Positions 22,430-34,400 of a DNA stretch of 64,000 nucleotides are shown piece by piece. How positions within the stretch are numbered: the stretch's first letter is position 1; each line of letters starts with the position of its first letter. Location: contig NC_092650.1 of the NCBI RefSeq assembly GCF_032118995.1, positions 3,596,001-3,660,000 on the forward strand, read 5' to 3'. The stretch is from Asterias amurensis. Its lineage: Eukaryota > Echinodermata > Asteroidea > Forcipulatida > Asteriidae. The position numbers were made by a program, and so were the translations under genes. The notes beneath the pieces were generated by a model. It was not told the DNA's origin. It did not search any database and saw only the letters and a list, made by a program, of their open reading frames with translations.

Positions 22430-22745
22430 CACGAAACGCTAAGATTATTCCTATCTCAAGTTAGGATGAGTAAGACCCGGTCACACAGGCCCCGATAACG
22501 AGAACAAAAACGATACAAATGCAGGACATGCAGGAGCATGGGCGTATTCTGCGTGGAGCATTTCAACCAATAGACTGCATTCTCTTTTTGTTGTTATAGT
22601 TAACGTTCTCATTATCGCTGTAGTGTGACTCGGCCTTAACTCGTCGGGATGAGTTCAATGCCTGATACGGCTTTGGATATGGAACTTATCTCGTCCTAAG
22701 TCCTAAGATTAATCCTAAGTTAGGAAGAAATTGTTGAAATCGATG
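22430..22745. repeat. Nested pair of hairpin elements
   Basis: Outer inverted arms GATTTCACGAAACGCTAAGA and the TTGTTGAAATCG-side complement with TCCTAAGTTAGG motifs. Between them lies a second foldback (about 22468-22637) with GTCACAC/GTGTGAC ends and GATAACGAGAAC/GTTCTCATTATC arms. Confidence 0.6.
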
Positions 22746-22784
22746 GCTGTCTCATAAAACTCTCTTTCCAAAACTCAGTTTTCC

Positions 22785-22790
22785 TTTATT
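22785..22790 (-). terminator. Poly(A) signal of CENPL
   Basis: TTTATT on the plus strand (AATAAA on the minus strand), 70 bp past the CENPL stop. Confidence 0.55.
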
Positions 22791-22859
22791 TCTCCATCTT
22801 GCTGCGTTGACCGTCACATTTGTTTTCATGTTCAGCATGCTCTTGGCTTAAACATGACT

Positions 22860-25800
22860 TCAAAAGTTGTCCATTGCAAGCTCCGTTATGTGCTGCAATA
22901 CTCCATGCACAGAACTCTCTGCGAGTATCTGCAATGTAATAATAATAATATTTAATAACACTAAAAAAAAAAAAAACTTTCCTGTTCAATGGGCTTTACC
23001 ATTATTAGTGCCTTTATTTATTTGCTTACTTTACTGTTTCTGGTAAAGCACTGTGGTACTCTGTGTGAGAGTGCTGTTTAAATACCTATTATTATTATTA
23101 TTATGGATAAAGAATACACACCCAAACCAAAGCACTGGACGTCTTGTATGATTTGGGTATAACTGATTACGTTGGTTTTCACTATTTGGGGGTTTTCCGT
23201 CCCAGGCCTGTATTTTATTCCTGTTTTTTTTCCTTCAGCATAAAGGATATTTTCTATAAAAAAAGCTAATTCTGCACAAAAATAAACAAAACCGTGCGTA
23301 TGCACTTTAATTAAATTGCTAATTCTTTCATAAATTCTAATTGAAAATTCAAGCGGGAAAAAGTAGGTGGAAGGTAGTCTTAAATCACATATTTGACACT
23401 GAAATAGCAGAGGGCTAGTATACAAGGTCTACACAGGTAGCAACAAGCCTTCAAGGCCCAATTTCAAACAGCTGCTAAGCACAAAAATTTGCTTAGCATG
23501 ACATTTCTTCCTTGATAAAAACAGGATTACCAACCAAATTTCCATTTGTCGCATATTGCTTGTTACTGGTATTCAGCTGTTGTTTGCTTGTCCTGAAAAT
23601 CACGTGAAAATTTGTTTGGTAATCCTGTTTTTATCAAGGTAACAATTTCATGGCAAGCAAATTTTTGTGCTTAGCAGCTCTATGAAGTTGGCCCCTGGTC
23701 ACAGTGCTAGTCGCTTTTTAGAGGGTCCCTTGGTTCAATTACCAGAAAGAAATAATTCAATTCAATTTAAATTCAATTATTATTCACATCACCTTAAATA
23801 CATGAAAATTGCCTTCCAGTTTGCATCATAAAAAAACACAGAATTTTAAAAATATAAGTAAAATTCTAAAAATATAAGTATAAATAATAATGATGATCTT
23901 ACTTTCAGTCTGCCTTCAGAGCCAATGTAGACGAGGGGTGTCCCAATTCTTGATAACGTCAGTCCCTGTGAAGCAGAGCAAGACACACAACCAAATGAAC
24001 AAGTACACTTACACTTACACTTACAATTTGATGGGAAATGGTAGGCTATGCCTTTAAATACCCCATATCTTTCCAATGTCTATCTAGCTCGTGTTTGAAG
24101 ACATTCGTTGATTTTGCTCCAATCACATACTTTGGGAGTTTGTTCCATTGGTTTATGACTCTCTGCGAAAAGTAGTCAGATCTGCACTTCAGTGACTTGT
24201 CTAGTCTTGGTTTGACACAGTTTCTTAAAATTGCACCTACGTCAGGTGTTCAGTATTTGTGACAATGTTGCCTTTCAGCATAAATCACACTGTTGGTTCA
24301 TGACTTTTCAAATCATTGTTGTCCATAATCTGTAAACATCTTAGTAAAAAGTGTTTGGGTCTGTCCACTTTTCTGGAAGTGGAAGGCTGTACTTAATAGC
24401 TTGCCATTTTAAGTCTTATATTTCGTGCTACCCTTAACAAAATTTAAGACCACAAATAATTGAACACAGGGAACTGCTCACATTTGGTGACTTTTTTACA
24501 TGCAGTGTTATTTCGTCTCTTTTTGAGAGCTGATACATGCTTCATCCTCTTTATAAAAGACCTAAAACAACTGAAGTTAACACTTTTTAATGCTTTTTAA
24601 GGCCTTAAATTTGGATAGTTCAAATTAAGACTTTTTAAAGGCTGTGGACACTGTTGGTAATTACTCAAAATAATTATTAGCATAAAACCTTTCTTGATGA
24701 CGAGTAATGGGGAGAGGTTGATGGTACAAAACATTGTGAGAAATGGCTCCCTCTGAAGTGCCATAGTTTTCGAGAAAGAAGTAACTTTCGATGAATTTGA
24801 TTTCAAGACCTCAAGTTTAGAACTTGAGGTGGCGAAATCAACTATCTGAAAGCACACAACTTCGTGTTGCAGGGGTATTTTTTCTTTCATTATTATCTCG
24901 ACCGATTGAGCTCAAATTTTCACAGGTTTGTTATTTTATGCATTATGTTGAGATACACCAACTGTGAAGGCTAGTCTTTGACAATTACCAATAGTGTCCA
25001 CTGCCTTTAAGGAGCTGCAGAAACTCTGTATACTCACAGACAGGTGAACCTTGAAATGCTGGAAGAAGTGAACCTCCAGTGCCTTCATGAAGGCTGAAAC
25101 CTCGTCAGATGTGATGTCTGCCGACTCCCCATCATGAATACTGCAGAGAGTCAAAGTTAAACAGGGAATGTTTTAAGTCGCAAGGGAACAGCGTTGTTAT
25201 TGTGCCAATCTTAAGCCCGATGGCTACATAAAAGCTGAACATCAATCCTTGCCCATAATCACCTTTCGTGTACATTCATTTCACATCAAGATATGCAGTC
25301 AAAGCCTGTGTAATAACAACATTACAGGTGAATGTAAGGTACATAGTACACAGTGCACACTGCGTTTAGCAGAGGACCAAAAGTAAGCTTCCTAAAGGGG
25401 CCAATCTGGGGCCAGTTTCATAGAGCTGCTTAAGCTACATATTTTGCTTGAAAAAGCAAAAAAAAACCTTGCTTAGAAAAATCAGATTACCAGCAAAGAC
25501 TCCACTCAATTGATACATGTATGCTAAGTAAACAACAGCTAAATACCAGTCACTAGCAATGTATATGGTATGAAATTTAACAGTAACATGTGTGTAAAAT
25601 AAGCGAGCTAATTTCGTGCTTAAGCAAATGTTTTGCTTAAGCAGCTCTTTGAAATTGGCCCCTGATGTGTGTTTTGATTGGTCCGAGGTGATGTTTGTCA
25701 GCTGCATCACATCACAATCAATCATCGAACCAATCAAAACACAGACAGGGCAATCTTAACTAACTGCACGATTATCCAACAAAATCATTGTATCCAATGA

Positions 25801-28800
25801 AATCACTGGTTCTGAAAAGCAACTACCTGTCTTTGTCCTTGCGGATAAAGACGAGAGGACCAGTCTAGGCTGAAGTTAACGAGTGTAAAAACTGACCCAG
25901 GATACATTTAAGAGGGGGCTAGACCCCAAATGCTCTAGATCCATCTGCACGGCTTCGTTTTTCGTGGGTGTGACCAATCATAGTTTCAGTTGAATTGGCC
26001 ATTGGTTAATCACCAGCCAAAGACAAAAACAGTTGCTGGTTACAGCGGCAAAAAAAACGCATAGCATAACAGAAAGGATAATTACTCTACCTGTCCCAAA
26101 CATTCTTGGCATTGGCAGCTTCTATCGTAAACGACACTCGACTCAGTCCCTCAAGTTCTGACGGGAAGGTGTACAGCAGTTCAACGGGTTTACTCTTGAC
26201 TCCTAGTGCAGATAGAGAAAAAAATATTTCATCATATTGTGACCCTTGGAATAAGTACGGGCATGAAACGGCAAGTCTGATCATATAGTAGCTCTTTAGT
26301 TTTATTGAGATCTGTAAACGGTGAATCTGTTGGGTGAAGACACGCAAAGACGTCAGTTAAGGTCTTCGGCCCAAAACAGAATGCTCATACAAAAGTAACT
26401 TCAAAGCAGGGATGTCTTGGTGTGTGGAAACCAAGCTAAAAATGCAAGAATATTTAAAGGTATCATACAGGTTAGCTGACAAATAGGTCACAGACAGTGT
26501 TCATGTTTTGAGAGATCTTCCATATACATGAATTAACAAACCTGTCTAAACTTGGGCATAATCCGTTGTGCGAGTCAGAGGAAAATTTTGAAAAAACCAT
26601 GCACAATTTTCAGCATGTAAACACATTGTTCTTAATTTTGGTTGTAACAACCAAAACCAATTCTTTTTAGGTTTCACAAACTCTAGTTATGGTGGCAAAG
26701 GTTAGTGATGTGTTGGTTCGATTCCTTGTTATAATACTTGGTCCCTGAGCAAGACCGTTACTATAATTGCTTCTCTTCACCAAGGGGTAAATGGGTACCC
26801 TTCAGTGCAGTGATGGTTCTTGTGATGGATTTAGCTTGGTGTACTACTTTTGGCAGCACCAGCTGTATACTCCCCAGGGAGCTGAGATGGTGTAAGGAAT
26901 GAAGTCAGTGGCCTGGTGACCGGGGTAAACAATGCTCATGCACCATGGGTGTAAAAAATGGTAGATACCAGAGCAACATTTCTAGTTTAACAAATGTTTC
27001 AAACTCACAAAGAGACTTTTAGACGGGTGCCTTTTACAAATGTAGGCGTTTGATTTCATATTCACTTCCTTATGGAGACTGATAACAAACCAGATATGGG
27101 GAAACAAAGAGTCTCCATACGGGAAAGACTGGGTTGCTCCACAAGGATTTTGTGTACAAAGTCTATGGGTGGTTCTTAACTCTAGGGACAAAGGAAAGAG
27201 CAAAAGACATCTCCACAGGGATGCAAACAATATAATGTGTGTACTGACCTGTGGAAACACCGGCCCACATTGACACCATCCACATAAGGGCCATGGGGTT
27301 AAAGGTCATTCTCTTGATGTGGCAATCAAAATGTGTCTGTAAGTCGGAACAAAAAGAAAAGGAATGGGTGTATATAACGATGACAAGGTATAGAACTACT
27401 ACAAATCTTGTGAATCTTTTCTGCATTTATGCAAATATGTAACTCACGCCTCAAAAAAAAAAACCTGGGACCCACAGCAACTGCTGTGGTGCCCTTTGCA
27501 AACTTCCATTACAAATTTCAATTTGCCTCATAGAAGTGCCCCTTTCCAAAATTGCTGTACCCCTTCAAGAACTGTAATTTCTGCGCCAACCTGACAGGAT
27601 TGGGAACGCACCACATCAAAAAACAAACTAATACAAAGCATAAATGCAATATTTTCAAAAATGAAGAAATCTGTTCAAGTTTTTGGGCAAAACAAAGTCA
27701 GAAGCCATTCAACTTTTAAGATACTAGCTAAAAAGCGGTAGAAGAGGGATCACCTTTTAAAGGGATGCGACTTTTGGGTTCAATTATTAAGTATAAAAGA
27801 AGCTACACACCTGCAGCCAGGAGACCACATATCTTGTGACTGTTGCAGTCCCTTTAATCATCAGCACAGGAAGCACGGTTAACCTGTCGGCGATTTGGTC
27901 TCTACGCTCAGCTCCAACGGAGCACAGTATCGCATGGCAGATGACCCTGGCGCTGACCCCTCGCCCTTGACCTTTGGCCTTGATGGTCAACTCTACTGCC
28001 TTTGTGTTATCTAGAATTGCAGGGGAAATAAAACATGAAAAAAAACAGTGTAGATATACTACGTTTGAATCAAAAAATTTGAAAAGCTAAATGTCTTGCT
28101 ATTAATTTGCATACATGGCAGAAAAATATGTATTTGGCTTTTGTGAAAAAAAAATCAGGTGATAACTGTCTATTTTTACCATCAGAAGTCACAAGTCCTT
28201 TGTAAATATTGAAAATTGCCCGGTCGCCAACCTCACTCTCCAGGTCCACTCCGATACCCTTTTGAGATTCCTAAAAAGGTAAAAAATGAGAATAATTACT
28301 TTTTATTTCATTGAGTGGAAAAGCCGTCACGTGTCATCCATTATTTTGACCTCCATGTTTGACATTGTCCATGAGAAAATCTAATAATGGAGTCCAATAT
28401 GAATAACTATTGGACATTTCACATCGTCATTCTCAAAATGATAATTCCCCGCACGTGGTCTTGACAAGAGGTGTGTCTACAAGGAGTCGTCCATATTGTT
28501 TTAAAGATGTGTTTTCAGTTTTTTGGGGTGGATGATTTTGCGTGTTTATTTAAAAAATGTTAATAACTGTTTAATGACAAGGATCTATGTGCGGGTAGTT
28601 TAAAACAAATATTGAGTGCATTTTGATTGATTATTGCAGATAACAACCAGTAAAAACTGGCTTTTAAATTTTCTCCTCATGAAATGGTTACATTTGTATA
28701 AACATACATGTAACAGCACACAATATCGGAGCTCCATTAAAGGAAATAAGTGAGAATAAAACATCCTTTTCATCTGGCAACTCACACCTGTTATCTCCAT

Positions 28801-30023
28801 GCAATAATTCCTTTTCAAACAGTTGAGTGGATCATGCGAAACCAGCAGGGTGCTGACTGCCCTGGCGAATTGACTGCTGATCCATTAAGTATAATGACTA
28901 AAGTAATTCAATGTAAACACACCCACTCATTAAAAAGGATCTAAATTTCAGAAGTTCAATGGAGCTTTCTCGATGGAGACAAACAAAAATCTGTGAAAAC
29001 AAAACAATTCAACTTAACCCCTGTCCCTTCCTCAAACTTACTGCCTGAAGAGCGGCGGATAGATGCTTTGAGTATTTCCTCAGAGCCGCTGTAGTTTGCT
29101 GGAAGTTGTTGAGTGGAGTCACCTGATACACATGCCATGTTTTATTCAAGAGATGCTTCAGAGAGTGTGCCTCGCCAACTGGGAGGACTGGTGTCCTCTC
29201 TAACTTGCTGGTCTTCCCTGTAAATTAGGATCGTTAAAAAAAAAAAAAAACATTTCTTAAAAAAAAATAATAATAATAATAATAGGTTTCAGGAGAAAGC
29301 TGGTTGTGAACCATTGATGTACATGTACCACAAAGCAAAACCTAATGTGTAAGCTCAAATAGATAGTGGCATTTTAATTTTTACTTTTGATGAAAAGGAA
29401 GAATTATTGTATTACTTGAAAAGAAGGAAATGCCAGAAAATGTTACTAGAAAACTGAGCTTGATAATCGGTTTTCTGCCATTTTCCAGTCATTATTGGAA
29501 GGTTAAATTCTTCTGGATAGTTCTAGCAATAAAAATGGCAGTAAAAAAATTGTTGTCATGAGCCAATTTGGTGCTCACCTAGCATTTTGTTACGGAAAAA
29601 GGGTACTTTTTGTGTGCCTTGAAGAAAGGGAATCAAGCTTAAACCCTTCTTGCAGACACACAACGATTTAAGAAATGATGTTAATATTTATTCATTGCTA
29701 TTCAAAAGTTTGGAAACTCAAATGACCAATTCCCAACCAAGTTTTCTGGACAGAAACAAAATATCTTATAATATTATGTCACAGTCAAAAATTAAGGAAA
29801 TGATAGACGGATGAAGAAAGAAACTAGAATAACTTGAAATTGAATGCAGTCTGCCCATACCATGAAGCCGTCTGGATTTTGGGGTCTTTGTGTAGGGCGT
29901 GTGCCGTCTTGCTGGCCAGGATTTACTCCTACCAGTTGAACCTTGACTCCGCCTATTGGAAGCATTATTGCTGCTATCAAAATGCACAACCTGGGATGGA
30001 GGGGTTTGCGTTGATGATGCCAT
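22860..30023 (-). CDS. CENPL: Centromere protein L (CENP-L)
   Basis: Nine coding exons: 30023-29861, 29217-29042, 28270-28180, 28010-27811, 27336-27249, 26202-26091, 25140-25038, 23965-23903 and 22928-22860. All borders are GT-AG with compatible phases, giving 1065 nt, 354 aa (human about 344). Diagnostic blocks are LLNKTWHVYQVTPLNNFQ (human LLHKTWTLYSVTPLYKF), THFDCHIKRMTFNPMALMWM (human FDCYFSPLAINAFNLSWM), EVSAFMKALEVHFFQHFKVH and the C-terminal VLQHITELAMDNF. CENP-L pairs with CENP-N in the inner kinetochore CCAN and helps recognise CENP-A chromatin. The ATG follows directly on an acceptor AG, so a non-coding first exon exists, probably ending at 31134. No frameshift is seen. Confidence 0.94.
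23455..23696. mobile_element. Family C hairpin MITE
   Basis: GGCCCAATTTCAAACAGCTG at the left and CAGCTCTATGAAGTTGGCCC at the right. The internal arms AACAGGATTACCAACCAAAT and TTTGGTAATCCTGTTTTTAT fold back. In a CENPL intron. Confidence 0.85.
24635..25010 (+). mobile_element. Family A MITE, copy A5
   Basis: TTAAAGGCTGTGGACACTGT at the left and AGTGTCCACTGCCTTTAA at the right. It ends 28 bp downstream of the donor of CENPL exon 7 (25038) on the minus strand. Confidence 0.92.
25408..25663. mobile_element. Family C hairpin MITE
   Basis: GGGGCCAGTTTCATAGAGCT at the left and AGCTCTTTGAAATTGGCCCC at the right. The body shares ACATGTATGCTAAGTAAACA/AGCTAAATACCAGTCACTAG with 1516-1757. In a CENPL intron. 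Confidence 0.88.
26688..26890 (+). mobile_element. tRNA-Leu-like SINE, 5'-degraded copy
   Basis: From the GTTGGTTCGATTCC B-box through TGCTTCTCTTCACCAAGGGG and ATGGTTCTTGTGATGGATTT to ACTCCCCAGGGAGCTGAGAT. Lies in a CENPL intron. Confidence 0.75.
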
Positions 30024-30084
30024 CTACAGGAACAAATAACAAGATAAAAAAATAAACTTCAGTTCATTTTTTGACAAAACAAGA

Positions 30085-30232
30085 GTGAACTAGACCAAGT
30101 AATTGGGGCGCTGTACTCCGTTGACATTTGCGGACGTAGCTAGGTAGCAGACTAGTCATGCTAGTACGACCGACAGATGTAAGAATTGGTTAATTTAAAG
30201 GAGTAGAGCGCCCCAGTTACTGGGTCCAAGGA
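30085..30232. repeat. Hairpin element (GGGGCGCTGTACTCC type)
   Basis: Left ACCAAGTAATTGGGGCGCTG, right complement AGCGCCCCAGTTACTGGGTC. The centre is CTAGTCATGCTAGTACGACC. In the CENPL 5'UTR intron. Confidence 0.7.
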
Positions 30233-30510
30233 GGTAGCTGGGTCTAAGAGTGAACTATTATGTTTGTTTATGTGTGTAGACAGTTTTCAAATCAAAAAGT
30301 TTGAACACTGCACTGGTTAGAAAAACTGGAAACTCCATTTTTATTAAGCGCAATTACTCCTGTAGAACTTTGACTGATGTTCGTTCCACTATTGTTTCCA
30401 CAGAGAATGAAGACGACAGCGGAACAAACCTCCAGAATGTCAAGTGACAAGACAAGAGTCATAATAGGCCTACATTGATTGATAGTTCTCAACGTCTAAA
30501 CTGAAGTAGG

Positions 30511-30650
30511 TAGTACAGTGACTGGGGGCGCTGTATTTCTTTTTTGAAATTTTGACAAATTAATTATCGGTCCTGCTAGTGGCTAGTAAGACAGATAATG
30601 TCAAAATTTCGAGAGAAAAAAAAGGAATACAGCACCCCAATTTACTCATA
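30511..30650. repeat. Hairpin element related to 30085-30232
   Basis: Left AGTGACTGGGGGCGCTGTAT, right ATACAGCACCCCAATTTACT, with internal GAAATTTTGACA/TGTCAAAATTTC arms. Same GGGGCGCTGTA end as the neighbour. Confidence 0.7.
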
Positions 30651-31133
30651 CTGCATGTACTAAAGCATAATAAGTTAGCCCATAGATAGCAGATAGCAGA
30701 TAGCAATAGCATACGTAGGCCTACTTCTCTGCGAATATGTTGTCAATTGAAAATGTATTTGTTTGTGTTGATTGTTAATGTTAATGTTAAAGTACTGCTT
30801 TTTGTGTTGGCGGCCTGTTGACGGTGTCTTGACGGTTATTTAATATAAAAACAGTAGGACACCGGGAAACGAAAGTAAAAAGAAATACGTCTTTTTCTTT
30901 TCCCAATTTATTTTAATTTATTTGTAATTTTTTGTTTATTCTAAAATAAAATAAAACAGATTTATAAAAAAGGTCAATCCAGCCAGTGATTATCAGATAA
31001 ACTTTTTTATCTTTGTCATAAAGCACACTCAATACTCATATTGAAATAAAGGAATGTTACTGAATTGAATTGGTAATAAAGACATCATTGGAATTTGTCA
31101 TTTGCTTTTAGAGATATTTGAATATTCATATAC

Positions 31134-31487
31134 CTGACAAACGATGCATCTTTTCCCAAAGCTGGATTACAAAGTCTCGTCGATCATTCGTCTTGAAATT
31201 GATGGTCTGTCTTCGTGAATTTTACAAACAATAGAGGGCGCTCGTCAATACGACCTTCAGTTTTCGAAATCAGCGCGAATCTTTTAGCCTCAATCACATA
31301 ATACAAAACGCTTAATTGCATTAAACTAATTTAAATAATGTACACAATTGTTTGATTTTTTAAATAAATACGGTTACATCATTTCTTTATTGAATTTCAT
31401 ATTAGACCTAATTACAAAATATTATTATGAAGTTTGACGACCGTTTAGTTAGCCTATTGAATTTTAATGCACGGGCCTAAAATCAAG
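31134..31487. promoter_or_regulatory. Bidirectional promoter of CENPL and CTDP1
   Basis: CTDP1 starts at 31488 (+). The probable CENPL non-coding first exon ends at donor TTTGTCAG|GTATAT (31134/31133, minus). Both transcripts must start within about 350 bp. No TATA box stands out. Transcription start sites are inferred, not seen. Confidence 0.6.
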
Positions 31488-34400
31488 ATGGCGGACCCTT
31501 TGATGGAAATTTCCCTCCCAAGCGAAAATATTTGCAAAATTGTAAAATTGAAGGTGAAACCGAAAGCTTCGGTTGCTAAAGGTACTATCATCGCAACCTA
31601 CAGTCTTCATGGCATTGGGCAGGCTGACAGTCATAAAGATGAGATTCTGAAATTTAAGTCCGATAACTTCGGAACTGTCGAGGAGTTGATGGTCAGCGAA
31701 GGAGATGTGGTTCAACCCGGGTAAAGAAATAAAACCTTTTTTTTTTCCTATTTTGTTTACATATAAAAATTGTTTCCAAGGTGCAAGTTTGTTTCCAAGT
31801 ATTTGAAGAGTCAAATGCAACATAAAAGTGATTTCGTGCACTATGTAATTCTGCAAGAAACTTAAGTTTATATGCATTGGTTTTATCACGAAATAGATGC
31901 AACTAAGACTGTGGGTACCTCCCGCCCATTTTACCAACCGTCAGCAAGGGGGCGCTATTTATTTTCTTCAAAACGAATTTTGTTTGTAAACAAATACTTT
32001 AAAAAAGTAAGGGCTGCATAAAGAAAAGATGAAGGATGAACAACAAATTAATTGTTTTATTGCTTATCTGTTATTTTAATAAGTGTTATTGTAATAAAAA
32101 GTATTAATTATTTATTAATATTAATAAACATAATTAATTATTAATTTAAATAAAGTAATTTTTTATAATTGTTTTAGTTATTTTACTTTATAAAAATAAT
32201 AACTATTTAATATTGTATTTAACTAACAATAAAATAAGATTAATTAATGTTTTACCAAAAAAACACTATAAATTAACTGATGTTTGTAAAAAAAAATGTG
32301 TGGATGGTATTGGTAGGGCAAGTGTAAAAAATAAGTGAAGAGGTCATAGTACGTCCAGTGCTCCACCCACACCTCTCAGGGAAAGATTTCTGTATCCTGC
32401 CACCACTTTTTTGCTCTTTGTTTACCAAAGGGAATATCTCCTAAGTAATACAAACTGATTTCATACTGAACATGCTAAATAAAAACGTTTATTTCAGGAT
32501 ACAGAAACCTTTTCTCTCTCTGTGATCCAAGTCACTTTGGTAAACCATAGAGGACTAAGAAGAACAACAACAAAAATTACATAATTTATAGCTAAGGAAT
32601 ATTATTGTTTGGTCTCTGTTCATAAAAACATATATACCTAATTGAAAGTGGAAGAAATTTCCAAAGTGGAAGAAAAGTTCCATATAAAACTAAGGGAGCC
32701 TCTTGAGAAATATTATCAAGTACATATTTGTAAAATGCTTTCAGTTCATAATCCAACTTCTGATTTTTGGCTCTCCCTTTTTATTAAACATTATTCTTGT
32801 TAACAGGACTACAATCATCAAGTTGGCTAGCTGCACCCATCCTACTGTGATGAAGGACATGTGTGCGGAGTGTGGAGCTGATCTCAGAGAGTGAGTTAGT
32901 TACTATAGACCTTTCTTTTGTTGATAAACAAACCGCCTTGGTTGGCATTGAGGGCCAAATGTTGTTAAAACACTTAATCGTATAAACAGATCTTTTAACC
33001 AAGTTCACAATTTCTGCAAACTTTCAATGAAATAAAATACCTCGTATTGTTTAAAAAATACAAAAATAATGTTTTTGTAACATTGTTACAAACAGTAGCG
33101 ATCTGTTTTTGATTTGCATTCATGGCTTTCCATAGTTTTCCAACCAGGGTTGGCAAAAACTCGGGCTTTGACGTTGCAAAAGAAAGGTCTATAAAGTGGG
33201 GTCCTCTCAAAGATGAAATTCTAGGCCTGTAATCCTGTTCACAGACCATACTGTGACTGCCAAAAATTTGCATGTTGGGTTACAGGCCTTGAATTTTATC
33301 TTTTATTAGAGGGCAGGGTCTTTTTCATTTTGCAAAGGGCACTTTCATTGGAAAATGTCTAAGTATATGGAAAACTTTTGAAGGGGGCACCAATGCCAAG
33401 ATGAGGGTAATGGCCTCCATATGCAGGCCTGGACTTATTGAAGCGCAGTTTCGTACACAGTTTTAATACCCCCGTTGTGATGTTCATAACTACCCTTGGC
33501 CCTGGTGTATAGGCCCCCAAGGTTTCATTGCACTGCATGCAATGGTGGCATTCAACCTGGGTCAGGTTTGCCCCAAAACTTTTTCAGTGACTAGTCAGCA
33601 AGATCTGTTACATCTATTAGCTTAACAAGTTTTGTGACCAGTAGTCCCATTTGGCCTGCAGACCACTGTGTAAGCACTGTTCATTTATACATCAAATCAC
33701 AGATGAAAACAAACTAACATTTGGTTATTTTCGCTAAACCCGGACGAACTAATCTAATGACATTTTCAGAAGTTGGTTTGAAGGAGTGACTCAGTTAACA
33801 TAACAGGAAATAAATACACACACTCTTCAATAATCTGATGATTTAGTTTGAAATAACTTTTACAATATCTGCTTTTCATTATCATGTTTACAGGGCACAG
33901 GGTTTGCCAGGGCAACGGCGACAGACATCCTCAGCTTCTGTTGCCATGGTGCACAGCATCCCAGAGCTTCAAGTGAGCAAAGAGGTCAGTGACTCCGCGA
34001 ATCTTTGTTTCAAAGTTTATGAAAATACTTTTCTAAAAAATACAGATATATACATGTTTATTTATGTGAAATGTTTTCTCTGCATCTAGCAATGCAAAAG
34101 TTTTGGGTTTGAATCCCACCCGAGTGATTTGACTGTTTTAACTTCTCCACGTTATGAATAAGGCCTATACACTGCTTAATACACATCAGTGTACTTGGGT
34201 TAAAAGCAAATTATATTCTTTCATTGTTATTACTTTTTGGTATTTCAGGTTGCCTACCAGTTGGCCAAGTTGGATGAAGGGCGGCTGTTGAAGAGTCGTA
34301 AACTGGTGCTGGTTGTTGATCTCGACCAAACTATCATCCATACCACAATGGACAATATTGCACCGGACCTACCGGTAAGTAATCATACAAGGCTGCTAGA

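Larger units (their letters stand above)
21183..22784. other. Intergenic region between GINS3 and CENPL 3' ends
   Basis: AT-rich with a G-run near 21625 and two hairpin elements (22155-22291 and 22430-22745). No gene is supported. Confidence 0.5.

Noticed and set aside
31464-31937. 157-codon minus-strand ORF over the CTDP1 start
   Set aside because: Antisense to CTDP1 exon 1 and its intron; no family resemblance and no splice or composition support.
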